Counted from the first letter of the stretch, positions 12,694-20,894 are shown. The stretch is DNA of 64,000 bases from Micromonospora purpureochromogenes (GCF_900091515.1 NZ_LT607410.1:6324001-6388000), one strand, 5' to 3'. Notes: generated by a model not told the origin, from the letters alone. A program made the numbers and translations.

Positions 12694-13914
12694 TCAGGCG
12701 GGGGCCGGCAGCAGGTCGGTCGAGCGGGCGGCGACCACCGCCCCGACCAGCCCCAGCGCGTCCGCGACGGGCATCGGGGCCAACCCCCGGCCGTCGCGCA
12801 GGCGCAGCGAGACCGACCCGTCGGCCGCCTCCCGGGCGCCCACCACCCCGACGTACGGCACCCGGCGGTGGGCGGCGTCGCGGATCCGGGCGCCCAGCGA
12901 GCCGCCGGCGTCGACCTCGGCCCGCAGCCCGGCGGCGACCGCCCGCCGGGCGAGTTCCGCCGCCGCCCCCGCCTGCCCGGCGTCGACCGGCAGCAGCACC
13001 AGCTGCACCGGGGCGTACCAGGGCGGGAAGGCGCCCTGGTGCACCTCGATCAGGTAGGCGAAGAGCCGTTCCATGCTGCCGACCAGGCTGCGGTGCACCA
13101 TCACCGGCCGCCGCCGGGCGCCGGACGCGTCGGTGTACGACAGGTCGAACCGCTCCGGCTTGTCGAAGTCGAGCTGGACGGTGGAGAGGGTGGACTCCCG
13201 CCCGGCGGCGTCGACGATCTGAATGTCGATCTTCGGGCCGTAGAAGGCGGCCTCGCCCGGGGCCTCGGTGAAGTCGACCCCGTCGAGCGCCGCGCGCAGC
13301 AGTTCCTCGGCCCGCGCCCACTGGGCGTCGTCGCCGACGTACTTCTCCCCCGGCCCGCGCAGCGACAGCCGGAACCCGGCCGGGCGGACGCCGAGCGCGG
13401 CGTGCGCCTCGCGGATCAGCCGCAGGATCTCCCGCACCTCCTCGCCGACCTGGTCCAGGGCGCAGAAGTTGTGCGCGTCGTTGAGCGAGATGGCGCGGAC
13501 CCGGGACAGGCCGCCCAGTACGCCCGACCGCTCCGCCCGGTACATCCCGCCCAGCTCGGCGATGCGCAGCGGCAGTTCCCGGTAGGAGCGGCCGCGCGCC
13601 CGGTAGACCAGCGCGTGGTGCGGGCAGAGCGCCGGCCGCAGCACGAACTCGTCGTCGGCGCTGAGCCGCAGCGGCGGGAACATGTCGTCGGCGAAGTAGC
13701 CGAGGTGCCCGGAGAGCGCGAACAGCTCCCGTTTGCCCAGCGGCGGCGAGTAGACGTGCTGGTAGCCGGCCCGTCGTTCCAGGTCGCGGACGTACTCCTC
13801 GACCGCGTGCCGGGCGGCGGCGCCGGCCGGCAGCCAGATCGGCAGCCCGGCGCCGGCGAGCGGGTCGGAGACGAACAGGTCCAGCTCCCGGCCGAGCCTG
13901 CGATGGTCGATCAT
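12694..13914 (-). CDS. thrS: Short threonyl-tRNA synthetase lacking TGS and editing domains
   Basis: A 406-residue class II synthetase that should charge tRNA-Thr. Visible are motif 2 (RIAELGGMYRAERSG), the three zinc ligands in RPALCPHH, NDAHNFC and MVHRSLVGSMERL, and a C-terminal anticodon-binding domain from about residue 305. A full bacterial ThrRS is about 640-690 residues; here the TGS and N2 editing domains are absent, so the enzyme cannot clear Ser-tRNA-Thr itself. It is likely a second copy. ATG 13914 has GAGGAG eight bases upstream. The leader carries a Thr-Thr-Thr peptide and a strong terminator-like hairpin, described separately. A role in resistance to a ThrRS inhibitor is an alternative to stress-induced expression. 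Confidence 0.85.
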   Translation of the reverse strand: MIDHRRLGRELDLFVSDPLAGAGLPIWLPAGAAARHAVEEYVRDLERRAGYQHVYSPPLGKRELFALSGHLGYFADDMFPPLRLSADDEFVLRPALCPHHALVYRARGRSYRELPLRIAELGGMYRAERSGVLGGLSRVRAISLNDAHNFCALDQVGEEVREILRLIREAHAALGVRPAGFRLSLRGPGEKYVGDDAQWARAEELLRAALDGVDFTEAPGEAAFYGPKIDIQIVDAAGRESTLSTVQLDFDKPERFDLSYTDASGARRRPVMVHRSLVGSMERLFAYLIEVHQGAFPPWYAPVQLVLLPVDAGQAGAAAELARRAVAAGLRAEVDAGGSLGARIRDAAHRRVPYVGVVGAREAADGSVSLRLRDGRGLAPMPVADALGLVGAVVAARSTDLLPAPA

Positions 13915-13965
13915 GTCGCTCTCCTCACGGGTGATGACCCGGGAGCGACCTCGCCACGGACGCCG

Positions 13966-13998
13966 CGAGGCCCCGGGGCGGATCGCCCCGGGGCCTCG
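13966..13998 (-). terminator. Terminator hairpin of the thrS leader
   Basis: A perfect 15-bp inverted repeat with a three-base loop, built on GAGGCCCCGGGGCG. No U-run follows, which is common in high-GC actinobacteria. It starts 13 bases after the leader-peptide stop and ends about 50 bases before the thrS ATG. Confidence 0.7.
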
Positions 13999-14011
13999 TC
14001 GACGTCGAACG

Positions 14012-14065
14012 TCAGTGCGGCGCGCCGGGGTCTCCCGGCGTCGTGGTCACCACCGCGCTGCGCAT
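14012..14065 (-). CDS. Threonine leader peptide (MRSAVVTTTPGDPGAPH)
   Basis: A 17-codon frame with an ATG six bases after TACCGT, so it may be translated from a leaderless transcript. Residues 7-9 are Thr (ACC ACG ACG). It ends 13 bases before the terminator hairpin. Small size, position and the Thr run, in front of a threonyl-tRNA synthetase gene, are what point to a regulatory leader rather than a working protein. Confidence 0.6.
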   Translation of the reverse strand: MRSAVVTTTPGDPGAPH

Positions 14066-14163
14066 GCCCCGACGGTACGGTCCCGGCGCGCGGCGGTGCC
14101 AGCGCATTTCCGGCTCGCGCCGCCGGCCGCCCGGATGGGCGGCGGGGCGAACTGAGAAAAGGG

Positions 14164-14198
14164 GCGGGTCGCCGGCACGGGACCTGCCGGCGACCCGC
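14164..14198 (-). terminator. Intrinsic terminator on the minus strand with no obvious gene behind it
   Basis: A perfect 14-bp inverted repeat (14164-14177 with 14185-14198) followed on the minus strand by CCCTTTTCTC, one of the few hairpins here with a real T-run. No minus-strand gene lies between it and the dedA gene. It would stop leftward transcription before the thrS promoter, either as insulation or as the end of an unannotated RNA. Confidence 0.5.
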
Positions 14199-14364
14199 GG
14201 CGGCCGGCTCGTCAGGAACGGGGGGCCCGACGCGCGTGCGGCCGCGCGCCGACAACGGTACGCCGAGGAGCGGGGATCCGCCGTCCGCATCCCGCCCGGA
14301 TTCGACCCGTTCCGCCCGTCACCCCCAGGCGAACTGCGTCGTTGTACCCAAGTGGCCCTGTCGT

Positions 14365-14409
14365 GTCCACCGTCACCACCGGCCGGGCCTGTCCCCGGTG
14401 ACGGCGGAC
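14365..14409 (+). other. Hairpin in the dedA upstream region
   Basis: Arms 14365-14377 and 14397-14409 pair at 12 of 13 positions (GTCC-CCGTCACC against GGTGACGG-GGAC with one mismatch). It lies about 50 bases before the dedA start, so it could be part of the 5' leader. The rest of 14198-14440 shows no gene with typical codon use and no riboswitch I can recognise. Confidence 0.35.
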
Positions 14410-14461
14410 ACGCCGTCAGGCTCGGGGGATCTGATCGGCCTTGACCGGCGAGGTGGCAGTC

Positions 14462-15067
14462 GTGCTCGAACTTCTCACTGACGTCGCCTCGCCGACGTGG
14501 GCGTACGTCGTGCTGCTCGGCCTGCTGATCGCCGACGCGTTCGTGCCGGTCATTCCGACCCAGGTCGTGATGATCACCAGCGGCGCGCTGACCGTCTACG
14601 GCGGGCTCAGCCTGCCGGTGACCATCGGCGTCGGCGCGCTCGGCGTCTTCGCCGGTGACCTGGCCTGCTACCTGCTCGGCCGCAGCGCCCCCGACCGGCA
14701 CGCACCCCGGCACGCCGAGCCGAGCCGGGCCCGCCGGATGGCCGGCCGGGTGACCCGGGGGCTGCGCCAGCCGGGTCCGCTGGTCATCCTGCTCTGCCGC
14801 TTCGTGCCCGGCGGCCGGATGGCGGCCTGCTTCTCCGCCGGCCGCAGCCGGTACCCCTACCGGCTCTTCCTCTTCTACGAGGGCGCCGCGGCGACCGGTT
14901 GGGCGGCCTACGGCGGCCTGGTCGGCCACCTCGGCGGCACGGCGCTGACCGAGTCGGCCTGGCGGCTGGCGCTGATCGCGGCCGCGGCGGCGACCGGGTT
15001 CGCAGCGGCGGGTTGGGCGATGACGCTGGTCAGTGCCCGCACCCGCGCCGAGGTACCCGTCGACTGA
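14462..15067 (+). CDS. DedA family membrane protein
   Basis: A protein of about 201 residues with the DedA/SNARE-associated layout: an N-terminal span, the re-entrant region with VPVIPTQVVMITSGALTVYG, GVFAGDLACYLLGR, then CRFVPGGRMAACFSAGRSRYPYRLF, where the conserved R-x3-G-R pattern of DedA proteins is present, and two C-terminal spans. DedA members are undecaprenyl-phosphate or phospholipid flippases/transporters. GTG 14462 is chosen because GAGG lies about eight bases upstream; GTG 14453 and TTG 14441 are in-frame alternatives. Confidence 0.8.
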   Translation: MLELLTDVASPTWAYVVLLGLLIADAFVPVIPTQVVMITSGALTVYGGLSLPVTIGVGALGVFAGDLACYLLGRSAPDRHAPRHAEPSRARRMAGRVTRGLRQPGPLVILLCRFVPGGRMAACFSAGRSRYPYRLFLFYEGAAATGWAAYGGLVGHLGGTALTESAWRLALIAAAAATGFAAAGWAMTLVSARTRAEVPVD

Positions 15068-15152
15068 CGCCCGCCCCGCTCCGCCTCGGCGCCCGTCACC
15101 GCGCGGCGCCCATCACGACGCGGCACCGCCACGAGGCGGGCGCCCGTTCCGG

Positions 15153-15217
15153 CGCTACCGATCTGATGACGTCAACGGATCGCGCGGCGTGAGTCGTTGG
15201 TGTCATCAGGTCCGTAG
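15153..15217. repeat. Long imperfect intergenic inverted repeat after dedA
   Basis: Arms 15154-15177 and 15193-15216 pair at 21 of 24 positions, with ATCTGATGAC and GTCATCAGGT at the core, around a 15-base loop. It begins about 86 bases after the dedA stop in an intergenic region of 284 bases and resembles a terminator or palindromic repeat element. Nothing else is evident in that region. Confidence 0.55.
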
Positions 15218-15351
15218 CGTCCAGCGGCGGCGTGGCCTCCCCACCGGCGGGACCGTCGCTCCATTCGCACGGCACTAGGGGTGGACCCCGGCCGCGATCT
15301 CGGTGGGCGTCCCCGATCCGCTTCGGGTGGGTCCGGCGACAGGCTGACGGC

Positions 15352-16014
15352 ATGCCCACGACCCGGAACCTTGGCCTGGTGGCCCTCGGCGCGATCGCCC
15401 TGGCGGCGTTGCTCACCGTGATCGGCCACCTGGAGGTGAACGACGACCTGAACCCCTGGTCGCTGACCGTCAGCGACTTCGCCGTGTCCGACCGGGGCGG
15501 CGTCATCGACGTGGCGATGGTGGCGCTCGCGGTCGCCGCCGCCGCGCTGGTCCCCGCCGTGCGCCGCGTCCGCCGGTCCGGGACCGTGGGCGAGTTGCCG
15601 CTCGCCGCCGCGGCCGGCGGGCTGTTGCTGGCCGCGGTGGTGCCCACCAACGAGCCCGGCCTGCCCATGGACGCCGCCGCGTACCTGCACCGGTACGCCT
15701 CCGTGGTGACCTTCGTGGCGCTACCGGTGGGTGGCTGGCTGCTCGCCCGGCGGGACGCGCTGCCCGGGACCGCGACCTGGCTGCGCGCCCTGGCGCTGGT
15801 CAGCGTCGCGCTCGCCGGGGCCATGATCTGGTCGGCCTACCCGGGCGACCGGCTGCTGATCGGGCTCGCCGAGCGGCTGCTGATCCTGGCCGAGGTGGGG
15901 CTGCTCGCGGTCGTCGCCACCGCACTGGTCCGCCGGGGTGGCCGGGGACCGGGCAGCGCCGGGCCGGCGGGCCGGCCCGGAGCCCCGGGAATCACTCCAG
16001 CTCGTGGAGCATGA
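15352..16014 (+). CDS. DUF998 family membrane protein
   Basis: A 220-residue protein with six hydrophobic segments. The first loop contains LNPWSLTVSDFAVSDRGGVIDVAM and a later loop PTNEPGLPMDAAAYLHRYAS; the conserved acidic and His residues between spans are typical of DUF998 membrane proteins, whose function is unknown. ATG 15352 lies six bases after CAGGCT, again a short or absent leader. Its 3' end overlaps that of the convergent reductase gene by 23 bases. Confidence 0.72.
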   Translation: MPTTRNLGLVALGAIALAALLTVIGHLEVNDDLNPWSLTVSDFAVSDRGGVIDVAMVALAVAAAALVPAVRRVRRSGTVGELPLAAAAGGLLLAAVVPTNEPGLPMDAAAYLHRYASVVTFVALPVGGWLLARRDALPGTATWLRALALVSVALAGAMIWSAYPGDRLLIGLAERLLILAEVGLLAVVATALVRRGGRGPGSAGPAGRPGAPGITPARGA

Positions 16015-17395
16015 GCTGGCGGGCCGCCTCGGTGATCGACCCGGACAGCGACGGATAGATCGTGATGGTCTGGGCCAGTTCGTTGACGGTCAGGTTGTTC
16101 TCCACCGCCATGGTGATCGGCAGGATCAGCTCGCTCGCCTTGGGCGCCACCACCACGCCGCCGACCACCTGGCCGCTGGCCGGGCGGCAGAACAACTTCA
16201 CGAAGCCGTCGGCCAGGTCGTCCATCTTCGCCCGGGCGTTGCCGGACAGCGGCAGCATCACCTGACGGGCAGGCACCTTGCCGGCGTCCACCTCGTCCTG
16301 GGAGACGCCGACCGTGGCCAGCTCCGGGTCGGTGAAGACGTTCGCCGCCACGGTACGCAGCCGCAGCGGCCGGACCGCCTCGCCGAGCGCGTGCCACATC
16401 GCGATCCGGCCCTGCATCGCGGCGACGCTGGCCAGCGGCAGCACGCCGGTGCAGTCGCCGGCCGCGTAGATGCCGGGGACGTTGGTGCGCGAGACCCGGT
16501 CGACGGTGACGTAACCGCCCCGGGCCAGCTCGACGCCGTACTCCGCCAGCCCCAGGTCGGCGGTGTTGGGGATCGAGCCGACGGCGATCAGCGCGTGCGA
16601 GCCGGACACGAGCCGGCCGTCGGAGAGCTGGACCTCGACGCCGTCGTCGGTGCGGCGGACCGCGTCCGCCCGGGAGTTGTTGAGGATGCTCATGCCCCGG
16701 TTGCGGAACACCCGCTCGATGGCCATCGCCGCGTCCGCGTCCTCGTGCGGCATCACCCGGTCCCGGCTGGAGACGAGGGTGACCTGGACGCCCATCGCCA
16801 GGTAGGCGCTGGCGAACTCGGCGCCGGTGACGCCGGAGCCGACCACGATCAGGTGCTCGGGCAGCTCGGGGAGGTCGTACACCTGCCGCCAGGTCAGGAT
16901 CCGCTCGCCGTCGGGCACGGCGGTGGGCAGCTGGCGCGGGGTGGCGCCGGTGGCGACCAGGACGGTCGACGCGGCGATCGACTGCTCGGCGCCACCGTCG
17001 GCCGGGGTGACGATCACCCGGTGGGTGTGACCGAGCGTGTCCTCGCCCAGCCGGGCGGTCCCGGCCACGAAGGCCACCCCGGCCTTGACCAGCTTGGTGT
17101 GGATGTCGTCGGACTGGGCCAGGGCGAGCCGCTTCACCCGCTCGTGGACCGCGCGGGCGTCGACGGTGACCGCCTCCAGCCCGTCGGAGTGCACCCCGAA
17201 CTCCTCGGTGTCCCGGTAGCCGGTGACCACCTGTGAGCTGGCGATGAACGTCTTCGACGGGACACAGTCGGAGAGCACGCAGGCGCCGCCGGCCCCCTCG
17301 GCCTCCACCACGGTGACGTCGGCGTCCAGCTGGGCGGCGACCAGCGCCGCCTCGTAGCCGGCCGGTCCCCCGCCGATGATCACGATCCGGCTCAC
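15992..17395 (-). CDS. lpdA: NAD(P)H-quinone dehydrogenase-like flavoprotein (LpdA type)
   Basis: A 467-residue pyridine nucleotide-disulfide oxidoreductase. FAD-binding GGGPAGYEAALVAAQ is at the start, followed by a CX4C pair in GACVLSDCVPSK, the NAD(P)H-binding GSGVTGAEFASAY and the second FAD motif GIYAAGDCTG. The C-terminal interface reads TIYPSLSGSITEAAR where true dihydrolipoamide dehydrogenases have HPTLSE, so the His-Glu active-site pair is missing. This matches mycobacterial LpdA (Rv3303c), a quinone-reducing flavoprotein. GTG 17395 follows a GAGGGG sequence. It is divergent from the GGCT-like gene. Confidence 0.85.
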   Translation of the reverse strand: MSRIVIIGGGPAGYEAALVAAQLDADVTVVEAEGAGGACVLSDCVPSKTFIASSQVVTGYRDTEEFGVHSDGLEAVTVDARAVHERVKRLALAQSDDIHTKLVKAGVAFVAGTARLGEDTLGHTHRVIVTPADGGAEQSIAASTVLVATGATPRQLPTAVPDGERILTWRQVYDLPELPEHLIVVGSGVTGAEFASAYLAMGVQVTLVSSRDRVMPHEDADAAMAIERVFRNRGMSILNNSRADAVRRTDDGVEVQLSDGRLVSGSHALIAVGSIPNTADLGLAEYGVELARGGYVTVDRVSRTNVPGIYAAGDCTGVLPLASVAAMQGRIAMWHALGEAVRPLRLRTVAANVFTDPELATVGVSQDEVDAGKVPARQVMLPLSGNARAKMDDLADGFVKLFCRPASGQVVGGVVVAPKASELILPITMAVENNLTVNELAQTITIYPSLSGSITEAARQLMLHELE

Positions 17396-17501
17396 AGCGC
17401 ACGCCCCTCGTCGATGTTCACAGTGACTTTCTTCTCCCGAACGTGTCCGACACGCACCGTCGTATTCTCCCCCACCCGCCGGCCGGGCTATCGTCATCGC
17501 C

Positions 17502-17957
17502 GTGCGTCACTACGCCGCCTACGGCTCAAACCTGGACCCCGCCCGGATGCGCGCCTACTGTCCGCATTCGCCGATGGTGGGCACCGGCTGGCTGGAGGGC
17601 TGGCGGCTGACCTTCGCGGGCGAGGACGTGATCGGCTGGGAGGGCTCCGTCAGCACCGTCGTCGAGTCCCCGGGTGACCGGGTCTTCGTGGCGCTGTACG
17701 ACATCCACCCGTACGACGCCGCGCAACTCGACGAGCTCGAGGGCGTGACCGCCGGCACGTACCGCAAGCTGCACGTCCGCGTCTCGGCCCTGGACGGCGA
17801 CGTCACCGCGTGGGTCTACGTCTTCGACGGGTACGAGGGTGGCCTGCCGACCTCCTGGTACCTGTCGGAGATCGCGAACGCCGCCGAGAAGGCGGGCGCG
17901 CCGGACGACTACGTCACCGAGCTGCGGTCCCGCCCCACCGGCACCGCGTCGGCGTAG
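17502..17957 (+). CDS. Gamma-glutamylcyclotransferase family protein
   Basis: A 151-residue AIG2/GGCT-fold protein: YAAYGSNLDPARM near the start is the substrate-binding YGSN loop, and the catalytic Glu is in LDELEGVTAGTYRK. YVFDGYEGGLPTSWYL follows. Members release 5-oxoproline from gamma-glutamyl amines or peptides; the exact substrate cannot be told. GTG 17502 lies seven bases after TATCGT, so the mRNA is probably leaderless. The gene stands alone. Confidence 0.82.
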   Translation: MRHYAAYGSNLDPARMRAYCPHSPMVGTGWLEGWRLTFAGEDVIGWEGSVSTVVESPGDRVFVALYDIHPYDAAQLDELEGVTAGTYRKLHVRVSALDGDVTAWVYVFDGYEGGLPTSWYLSEIANAAEKAGAPDDYVTELRSRPTGTASA

Positions 17958-18029
17958 CGCGTATCGCACGCCTCCAGTCTGCTCCCGACGCCACGGACCG
18001 TCACCGCCGGCCCCGGGCGGCGTCGCCCA

Positions 18030-18992
18030 TCACACACCGGCGGCGGGGACGATCCGCTCGTACATGTCGGTCCAGCGCACCTCGGCCAGCCCCACCGAGC
18101 GGTAGAGGGTCATCGGGGCGGTCGGGTTGGTCAGGTCCACGCCGAGCCCGGCGGCGGCGCGGCCCTTGGTGGCGTACCCGGTGAAAGCCCGCCACAGCAG
18201 CGCCGCGCCCACCCCGCGCCGCCGGTACGCGGGCAGCACCGACAGCGTGCGGACCCAGCCCATGTCCTGATCCAGCGCCTGGTCGGAGGATTGCAGCGCG
18301 CCGGCCGGCTCGCCGTCGACCTCGGCCACGAACCACTCGTCCCAGACCTTGCCGGACGCCGGGAGTTGCTCCCGCCAGCGGTCGAAGCCGACCGGCTCGT
18401 AGTCCGGGGTGTCCCGGAACGCGGTGTCGAAGATCCGGTGGAACAGGCGCAGGTCCGCCTCGTCGTTGGCGCGCAGCGGGCGCACGGTCACCCCCGGCGG
18501 GGGCGGCGGCTCGGCGGGGAGCCCGGCCAACGAGCGGGTCATCCGCACGTACCGCTTGACCCGGGTGAAGCCGGCCTCGGCCAGTTCCGTCGCCCAGCGG
18601 GTCTCCGGCGGGAAGACCGTGGACCGGACGGTCAGCGCGGGCAGGTCCCGCTCGGCGGCCCGCTCGGCGACCCGGTCGAGCATCCGGGCCAGCAGCGGGG
18701 CGCGCAGGTCCGCGCCGCGCTCCGGGTCGACGTAGACCTCGACGAAGTCGCGGCCCACCCCGGTCGGGTTGTCCACCGCCGTCCAGGCGACGACCGTCCC
18801 GTCGGGGTCGGTGACCAGCCAGGAGTCGCGGGCGGGGTCGAAGAAGGGGGCGGTCAGCGCGGCCCGGACGTCCTCGGCGTCGAAGTCCGGGTAACCGACG
18901 GCGAAGGTGTCGGCGGCGTGCACCACGGCGAGGATGGCGGGGACGTCGTCGAGGGTGGGGCGGCGGGCGGTCCAACCGGCGGGAAGCGTCAC
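18030..18992 (-). CDS. Tandem GNAT N-acetyltransferase
   Basis: A 320-residue protein with two GNAT repeats. The N-terminal repeat (residues about 1-150) has GRDFVEVYVDPERGADL in place of the acetyl-CoA loop and looks degenerate; the C-terminal repeat has a full loop, LSVLPAYRRRGVGAALLWRAF, and the LYRSVGL end. Mycothiol synthase MshD has the same two-repeat layout and size, but I cannot confirm that assignment. GTG 18992 is preferred over upstream extension because the upstream sequence contains the hairpin repeat at 19061. Confidence 0.75.
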   Translation of the reverse strand: MTLPAGWTARRPTLDDVPAILAVVHAADTFAVGYPDFDAEDVRAALTAPFFDPARDSWLVTDPDGTVVAWTAVDNPTGVGRDFVEVYVDPERGADLRAPLLARMLDRVAERAAERDLPALTVRSTVFPPETRWATELAEAGFTRVKRYVRMTRSLAGLPAEPPPPPGVTVRPLRANDEADLRLFHRIFDTAFRDTPDYEPVGFDRWREQLPASGKVWDEWFVAEVDGEPAGALQSSDQALDQDMGWVRTLSVLPAYRRRGVGAALLWRAFTGYATKGRAAAGLGVDLTNPTAPMTLYRSVGLAEVRWTDMYERIVPAAGV

Positions 18993-19060
18993 GGCGCGAT
19001 CCTGGCAGGGCGGGCGGGTCCCGCGCCGCCGGTTTTTTCCGCCGCGTGATCCACTCGCTG

Positions 19061-19107
19061 TGCGGCTTGTCGCGGTGTCCGGCCCGCACGACACCGCGAC
19101 ACGCAGC
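19061..19107. repeat. Intergenic hairpin repeat, copy C
   Basis: A perfect 11-bp core (GTCGCGGTGTC at 19069-19079 with GACACCGCGAC at 19090-19100) extends imperfectly outward. The left arm TGCGGCTTGTCGCGGTGTCC matches copies A and B. Unlike those, it lies between two genes transcribed in the same direction, between the SalK-like and GNAT genes. Confidence 0.6.
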
Positions 19108-19171
19108 GGACGGAGTCGACTACCCGGCCCCGGGGGCGACCGTCCGCCTGCGACCCGGAGACCGGCGGCGG

Positions 19172-19921
19172 TCAGCGCGCGGGAGTGCCGGCCAGCAGGG
19201 CCCGGGTGGCGGTGAGCAGTTCCACCAGCTCCGCACCCTCCCCCGGGCGCAAGGTGCGGAAGGCGGTGGCGGTCAACCGGTCGGTCATCGCCTCGGCCCA
19301 GAGCCGCCGCCGCACCAGCGGGCCGACCGGCGGGTACGGCGGCGACCAGCCGCAGGCCGACGCCCCCGCCTCCCCCTCCGGGCCGGCGAGCACCGCCTCC
19401 AGCGGGGTCATCCCGGCCGCCCGCACCGCCAGCAGGTACGCCCCGGTGAAGTGCTCGCGGAGCAGCAGCAGCGCCACCGCGGCGCGGGCGCCGGCGGCGT
19501 GCTGCGGCACCGGCATCGCCCGCCAGGCGGCGAAGAGCGGCATCCCGGTGGCGTCCGCCGCGGTGACCACCCGCTCCAGCAGCGCGGCCAGCCGGGGCAT
19601 CCCGGGCAGGTCGTCCAGGTGCTGGGCACCCCAGCGGCAGCACTCGGCGAGGTTGGCGTTGGCCACCTCCAGCGGCCGGACCACCCGGGCGGCGGCGTCC
19701 CAGCCGTCGGCGACCGCGTCCGGGGCGATGAAGCCGACCGCGGCGGCGACGGTCTCCGCGCGGACGTCGCCGAGCGCGCCGGCCCGCCCGGTGATGTAGA
19801 AGGCCCAGCCGGAGATGCCCAGCAGCCGCGCCCGGCGCAGCGTCCCCGGGCAGCGGCTGAACAACTCGCCCAGTTCGAGCACGGCGGGCTTGCTGGCGGC
19901 TGCCACCTGTTCCGGCGTCAT
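19172..19921 (-). CDS. SCO6745/SalK-like helical protein, function unknown
   Basis: A 249-residue, mostly helical, Ala-rich protein beginning MTPEQVAAASKPAVLELGEL. Internal features such as [39 protein letters not shown] and REHFTGAYLLAVRAAGMTPLEA are consistent with the actinobacterial SCO6745/SalK-like family, which has no established activity that I know of. ATG 19921 starts 31 bases after the stop of the coiled-coil gene, so it probably shares a transcript with it and the metallo-hydrolase. Confidence 0.6.
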   Translation of the reverse strand: MTPEQVAAASKPAVLELGELFSRCPGTLRRARLLGISGWAFYITGRAGALGDVRAETVAAAVGFIAPDAVADGWDAAARVVRPLEVANANLAECCRWGAQHLDDLPGMPRLAALLERVVTAADATGMPLFAAWRAMPVPQHAAGARAAVALLLLREHFTGAYLLAVRAAGMTPLEAVLAGPEGEAGASACGWSPPYPPVGPLVRRRLWAEAMTDRLTATAFRTLRPGEGAELVELLTATRALLAGTPAR

Positions 19922-19952
19922 CCCGACCGCCCGCTGCACGCATCCATCGCGC

Positions 19953-20894
19953 TCAGTGTGCCTCGCCGTCACCGCTGGCGACATCCTCCTCTTCGGCGTC
20001 CAGCGCCTCGATCGCCGCCTCCACCTCGCCGCTACGGCGGCGCGCGGCGGTGAGCGATCGTTCGGCGGCCCGGCGGGCCAGTTTGGACCGGCTCAGCTCC
20101 TGCTCGGCGGCGGCCCGGCGACGCTCCAGTTCGGCCAGTTCGGCCTCGATCTCCTCGAGCGCGGCGCCGCCGTCCCGCTCGGCCGCCGCCGCGCCGTCCA
20201 GCTCCTTCTCCGCCCGCCCCTGTTCGGTACGCGCCGACGCCAGCTCCCGTTCCAGCGCCCGGCGCCGTTTCGCGCGCTCGGCCCGGGCGGCCCGCTCCGC
20301 CGCCCGCTCGTCGCGCGCCCGGCGCTCCCCGGCCCGCTCCGCCGCCCGGTCCGGTGCCCGTGGCGGCTCCTCCGCCCCACCGGTGACCAGCCGCAGCTGC
20401 GGCCGGGGCACCTCGCCGAAGCCGGCGTAGTGGACGGCCCGCAGCAGGGTGCCGGCACGGACCTGCTCGGCCACCTCGGCGTCGGCGAGCGCCGCGTTGA
20501 GGGTGGCCTCCACCTCGCCCAGCGGCAGCTTCCCGGTCGACGGGGCGTCCGGGTTGCGGGCCGCGATCCGGCGCACCTCGGCGACCAGCGCGGCGACGAC
20601 CGCGCGCCGCTGGGCGGAGAGCTCGCGCAGCTTCGGCCCCTTCAGGTCCCGCTGGGCGGTGCGCAGCGCGTCGGCGAGCTGGGCCAGGTCGGCGACCAGT
20701 TCGGGGCGTTCGAGGGCGAGCAGGTTGACCAGCCAGGCCGCCACGGTGGGGCGCTTGAGCCGGGCGATCTGGCGGGCGCCGGCGGCGTCACCGGCCCGGC
20801 GGGCCTCGGCGACGGCGGCGTCCCGGGCGGCGACGAACCGGTCCGGTGGCGTGCGGTACAGCCGCTGGACCAGGTCGGAGGGGAGCGCGGGCAC
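19953..20894 (-). CDS. Hypothetical coiled-coil protein
   Basis: A 313-residue protein of unknown function. The first 170 residues are helical and globular in character (LYRTPPDRFVAARDAAVAEA, RLKRPTVAAWLVNLLA). Residues about 175-300 form a long charged coiled coil rich in Ala, Glu and Arg. The C-terminus is acidic. No signal peptide or membrane span. It starts only four bases after the metallo-hydrolase stop, implying translational coupling. Confidence 0.7.
   Translation of the reverse strand: MPALPSDLVQRLYRTPPDRFVAARDAAVAEARRAGDAAGARQIARLKRPTVAAWLVNLLALERPELVADLAQLADALRTAQRDLKGPKLRELSAQRRAVVAALVAEVRRIAARNPDAPSTGKLPLGEVEATLNAALADAEVAEQVRAGTLLRAVHYAGFGEVPRPQLRLVTGGAEEPPRAPDRAAERAGERRARDERAAERAARAERAKRRRALERELASARTEQGRAEKELDGAAAAERDGGAALEEIEAELAELERRRAAAEQELSRSKLARRAAERSLTAARRRSGEVEAAIEALDAEEEDVASGDGEAH

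Larger units (their letters stand above)
13915..14065 (-). promoter_or_regulatory. Candidate threonine attenuator leader of thrS
   Basis: Reading on the minus strand: a -10-like TACCGT, a 17-residue leader peptide with three consecutive Thr codons (14047-14039), a stem at 14040-14023 (CGCCGGG with CCCGGCG) whose 5' arm begins inside the last Thr codon, a perfect 15-bp terminator hairpin (13998-13966), a small hairpin CGGGTCATCACCCG (13941-13928) and the GAGGAG of thrS. CCCCGG in the second arm of the leader stem can pair with CCGGGG in the terminator 5' arm, giving a possible antiterminator when a ribosome stalls on the Thr codons. This is the layout of ribosome-mediated attenuation; function is inferred from sequence alone. 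Confidence 0.65.

Noticed and set aside
15992..17395. Dihydrolipoamide dehydrogenase of the pyruvate dehydrogenase complex
   Set aside because: The C-terminal His-Glu active-site motif is replaced by YPSLSGSI, as in LpdA-type quinone reductases.
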